From: Firmicutes bacterium CAG:449
GTDB taxonomy: Bacteria > Bacillota_I > Bacilli_A > RFN20 > CAG-449
Assembly (NCBI GenBank): GCA_000432895.1
Contig: FR889446.1
Coordinates: 763-6,680 of the forward strand
Direction of reading: 5' to 3'
DNA length: 5,918 nt
Part shown: positions 4,753 through 5,918 of the stretch, piece by piece
How the letters are laid out: the number at the start of each line of letters is the position of its first letter
Numbering within the stretch: position 1 is the first letter of the stretch
Notes under the pieces: model-generated
Databases searched by the model: none
Seen by the model: the letters and a program-made list of their open reading frames with translations, nothing else
Told to the model about the DNA's origin: nothing
Translations under genes and position numbers: made by a program

Positions 4753-5918
4753 TTATGAAATTTGTTTTATAGCTTTTTTCTCTAAGATTATTGTAATTGG
4801 AATATAGCATAAATCGATAAATATCCATGTTATTGGATAAGCTGCGAAAAGCCAGAATATAGTATGGAAATATGGAATAGGGAAAATTAATTGTAAGAAA
4901 AGGATTCTTAAACCAGTACAACCAATTAAAGTAATAATAGCAGGTGGAGTAGAAATTCTCATGCCTCTTAAATAATCTCCTAAAAGAACCATTAAAGCAT
5001 TAAAGATAGTTGGTATTACCATTATATAAAGTCTTTGTTGGCCAGCGACAATTGCATTATCTTTAATTACTCCTTGTTTTTCAGTAATAAAGATAGATAA
5101 TAGTTCTTTAGAAAATAAGATAAAAAGTAATGTAATTATTGAACAAATAATTATTTCCCAACTAATTCCAATCCAAAGAGATTTTTTGATATTTTCTTTC
5201 TTTTTAGCTCCATAATTTTGGCCAATAAATGTACATAAAGAAACACCAATTGCATCTTCAAAAGCAAAAGCGAAGTTTTCAAGTTGATTTGCTGCACTAC
5301 TTCCAGCGGTTATTTCGTCCATAGAAATAGAAACACCATTAACTACATAATCAGTAATAGAATATAAACTTGATTGAATCATTACATTTGGAATTGAAAA
5401 AGCTAAACCTTGTATACCAGCAGGAAAACCAATAATTAATACTTCTTTTAAAGATGCTATATCAATCTTCAAATCTTTAAATCTAAAACAAACAAATCCG
5501 TTTTTATTAAAATATAAACATAATAAAGTTAAAATAGCGGATACGGCTTCAGAAGCGACAGTTGCTAAACCAACACCTTTAACATCTAAAGAAATATATT
5601 TAACTAAAACAATATCAAAAACAACATTAATAATTCCTGAAATCATTAAAATATATAAAGGTTTTTTACTATCACCAAGCGCTCTTAAAATTTGTGATCC
5701 ATAATTATAAATCATTAAAAATGGTAAGCCAATAAAATATATTTTTAAATAATCAGAGGCTTTATCAATTAAAGTAATAGGTGTATTCATTAATTGAAGT
5801 AATCCATTAGAAGTAAAAAAGCCAATTAATCCAACAATAACTCCAGTTATTAAAGAAAGCAATAAAGATGTATGTAATATTTTAGATGCTTTTTGTTTAT
5901 TGTTAGCTCCTTTGGCTT
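4753..5918 (-). CDS. MATE-family multidrug/cation antiporter, N-terminus beyond the window
   Basis: The open frame continues without a stop to the right edge, so the gene is truncated by the window. In-frame TTG at 5860-5862 is an internal Leu codon, because the residues upstream of it (AKGANNKQKASKILHTS) are typical MATE sequence. About 387 residues are visible of a usual 440-460, so the first helices are missing. MATE proteins have twelve helices in two related halves and export drugs or other organic compounds using Na+ or H+ gradients. Visible support is many hydrophobic helices, the half-end motifs AKGANNKQKA (fragment residues 1-10) and its second-half counterpart GQNYGAKKKENIKK (fragment 232-245), and QILRALGDSKKP (75-86) with a following INVVFDIVLV helix. 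The NorM/DinF-type fold is clear, but the substrate is not. The loop YVVNGVSISMDEITAGSS (190-207) replaces the usual compact helix link. The DUF308 gene lies 94 bases downstream on the same strand. Confidence 0.9.
   Translation of the reverse strand, partial: AKGANNKQKASKILHTSLLLSLITGVIVGLIGFFTSNGLLQLMNTPITLIDKASDYLKIYFIGLPFLMIYNYGSQILRALGDSKKPLYILMISGIINVVFDIVLVKYISLDVKGVGLATVASEAVSAILTLLCLYFNKNGFVCFRFKDLKIDIASLKEVLIIGFPAGIQGLAFSIPNVMIQSSLYSITDYVVNGVSISMDEITAGSSAANQLENFAFAFEDAIGVSLCTFIGQNYGAKKKENIKKSLWIGISWEIIICSIITLLFILFSKELLSIFITEKQGVIKDNAIVAGQQRLYIMVIPTIFNALMVLLGDYLRGMRISTPPAIITLIGCTGLRILFLQLIFPIPYFHTIFWLFAAYPITWIFIDLCYIPITIILEKKAIKQIS

Noticed and set aside
4691..4921. A 76-codon open frame on the minus strand
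   Set aside because: It overlaps the end of the MATE gene in another frame and runs into the following gap. Its Tyr/Phe/Asn-rich product has no family pattern and it has no ribosome binding site.
5860..5862. TTG as the start of the MATE gene
   Set aside because: Codons upstream to the window edge stay open and encode recognisable MATE sequence, so the gene continues past the edge and this codon is internal.
1..5918. CRISPR arrays, tRNA or rRNA genes, insertion sequences, toxin-antitoxin or defence genes
   Set aside because: No spaced repeats, cloverleaf-like or rRNA-like segments, transposase motifs or terminal repeats were seen. All substantial coding space is explained by ordinary chromosomal families.

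Overview
The window is very AT-rich, with short gaps between genes, AT-ending codons and good AGGAGG-like ribosome binding sites. TGG encodes Trp and TGA acts as a stop, so the genetic code is the ordinary one and not the Mycoplasma code. Three genes belong to families of endospore formers: a CotJC-type manganese catalase, YunB and a YutH-like protein. Together these suggest a low-GC, spore-forming Bacillota, perhaps an Erysipelotrichales- or RF39-like gut member of the Bacilli. The exact lineage cannot be read from the window.

Layout on the + strand: (1) 1-304 is the 3' end of a CotJC/manganese-catalase gene. (2) 398-694 encodes a small DUF2188 protein and ends in a strong intrinsic terminator. 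(3) 772-2489 is a tight two-gene unit of nrnA (DHH/DHHA1 nanoRNase/pAp phosphatase) and a cysQ-like inositol-monophosphatase-family gene. Both families are known to include enzymes that dephosphorylate pAp. (4) 2519-4086 is a translationally coupled pair (ATGA overlap) of yunB and a yutH-like gene, both linked to sporulation. A perfect 8-bp terminator hairpin that closes the nrnA-cysQ unit overlaps the start of yunB, and a SigE-like promoter lies just upstream of it.

On the - strand, converging with yutH at a 2-base gap, are a six-helix DUF308/HdeD-like membrane protein (4089-4658) and a MATE-family transporter (4753 to beyond the window end) whose N-terminus is cut off. The 94-base gap between them carries a plausible promoter and a perfect 8-bp inverted repeat that looks more like an operator than a terminator.

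Most of the window is ordinary chromosomal core and sporulation content. I see no mobile element, CRISPR array, RNA gene or clear novel system. The points most worth a second look are the terminator/promoter/start-codon overlap at yunB, the pairing of two possible pAp-degrading enzymes, the kinase-like but apparently catalytically dead YutH homologue, and the inverted repeat between the two membrane-protein genes.
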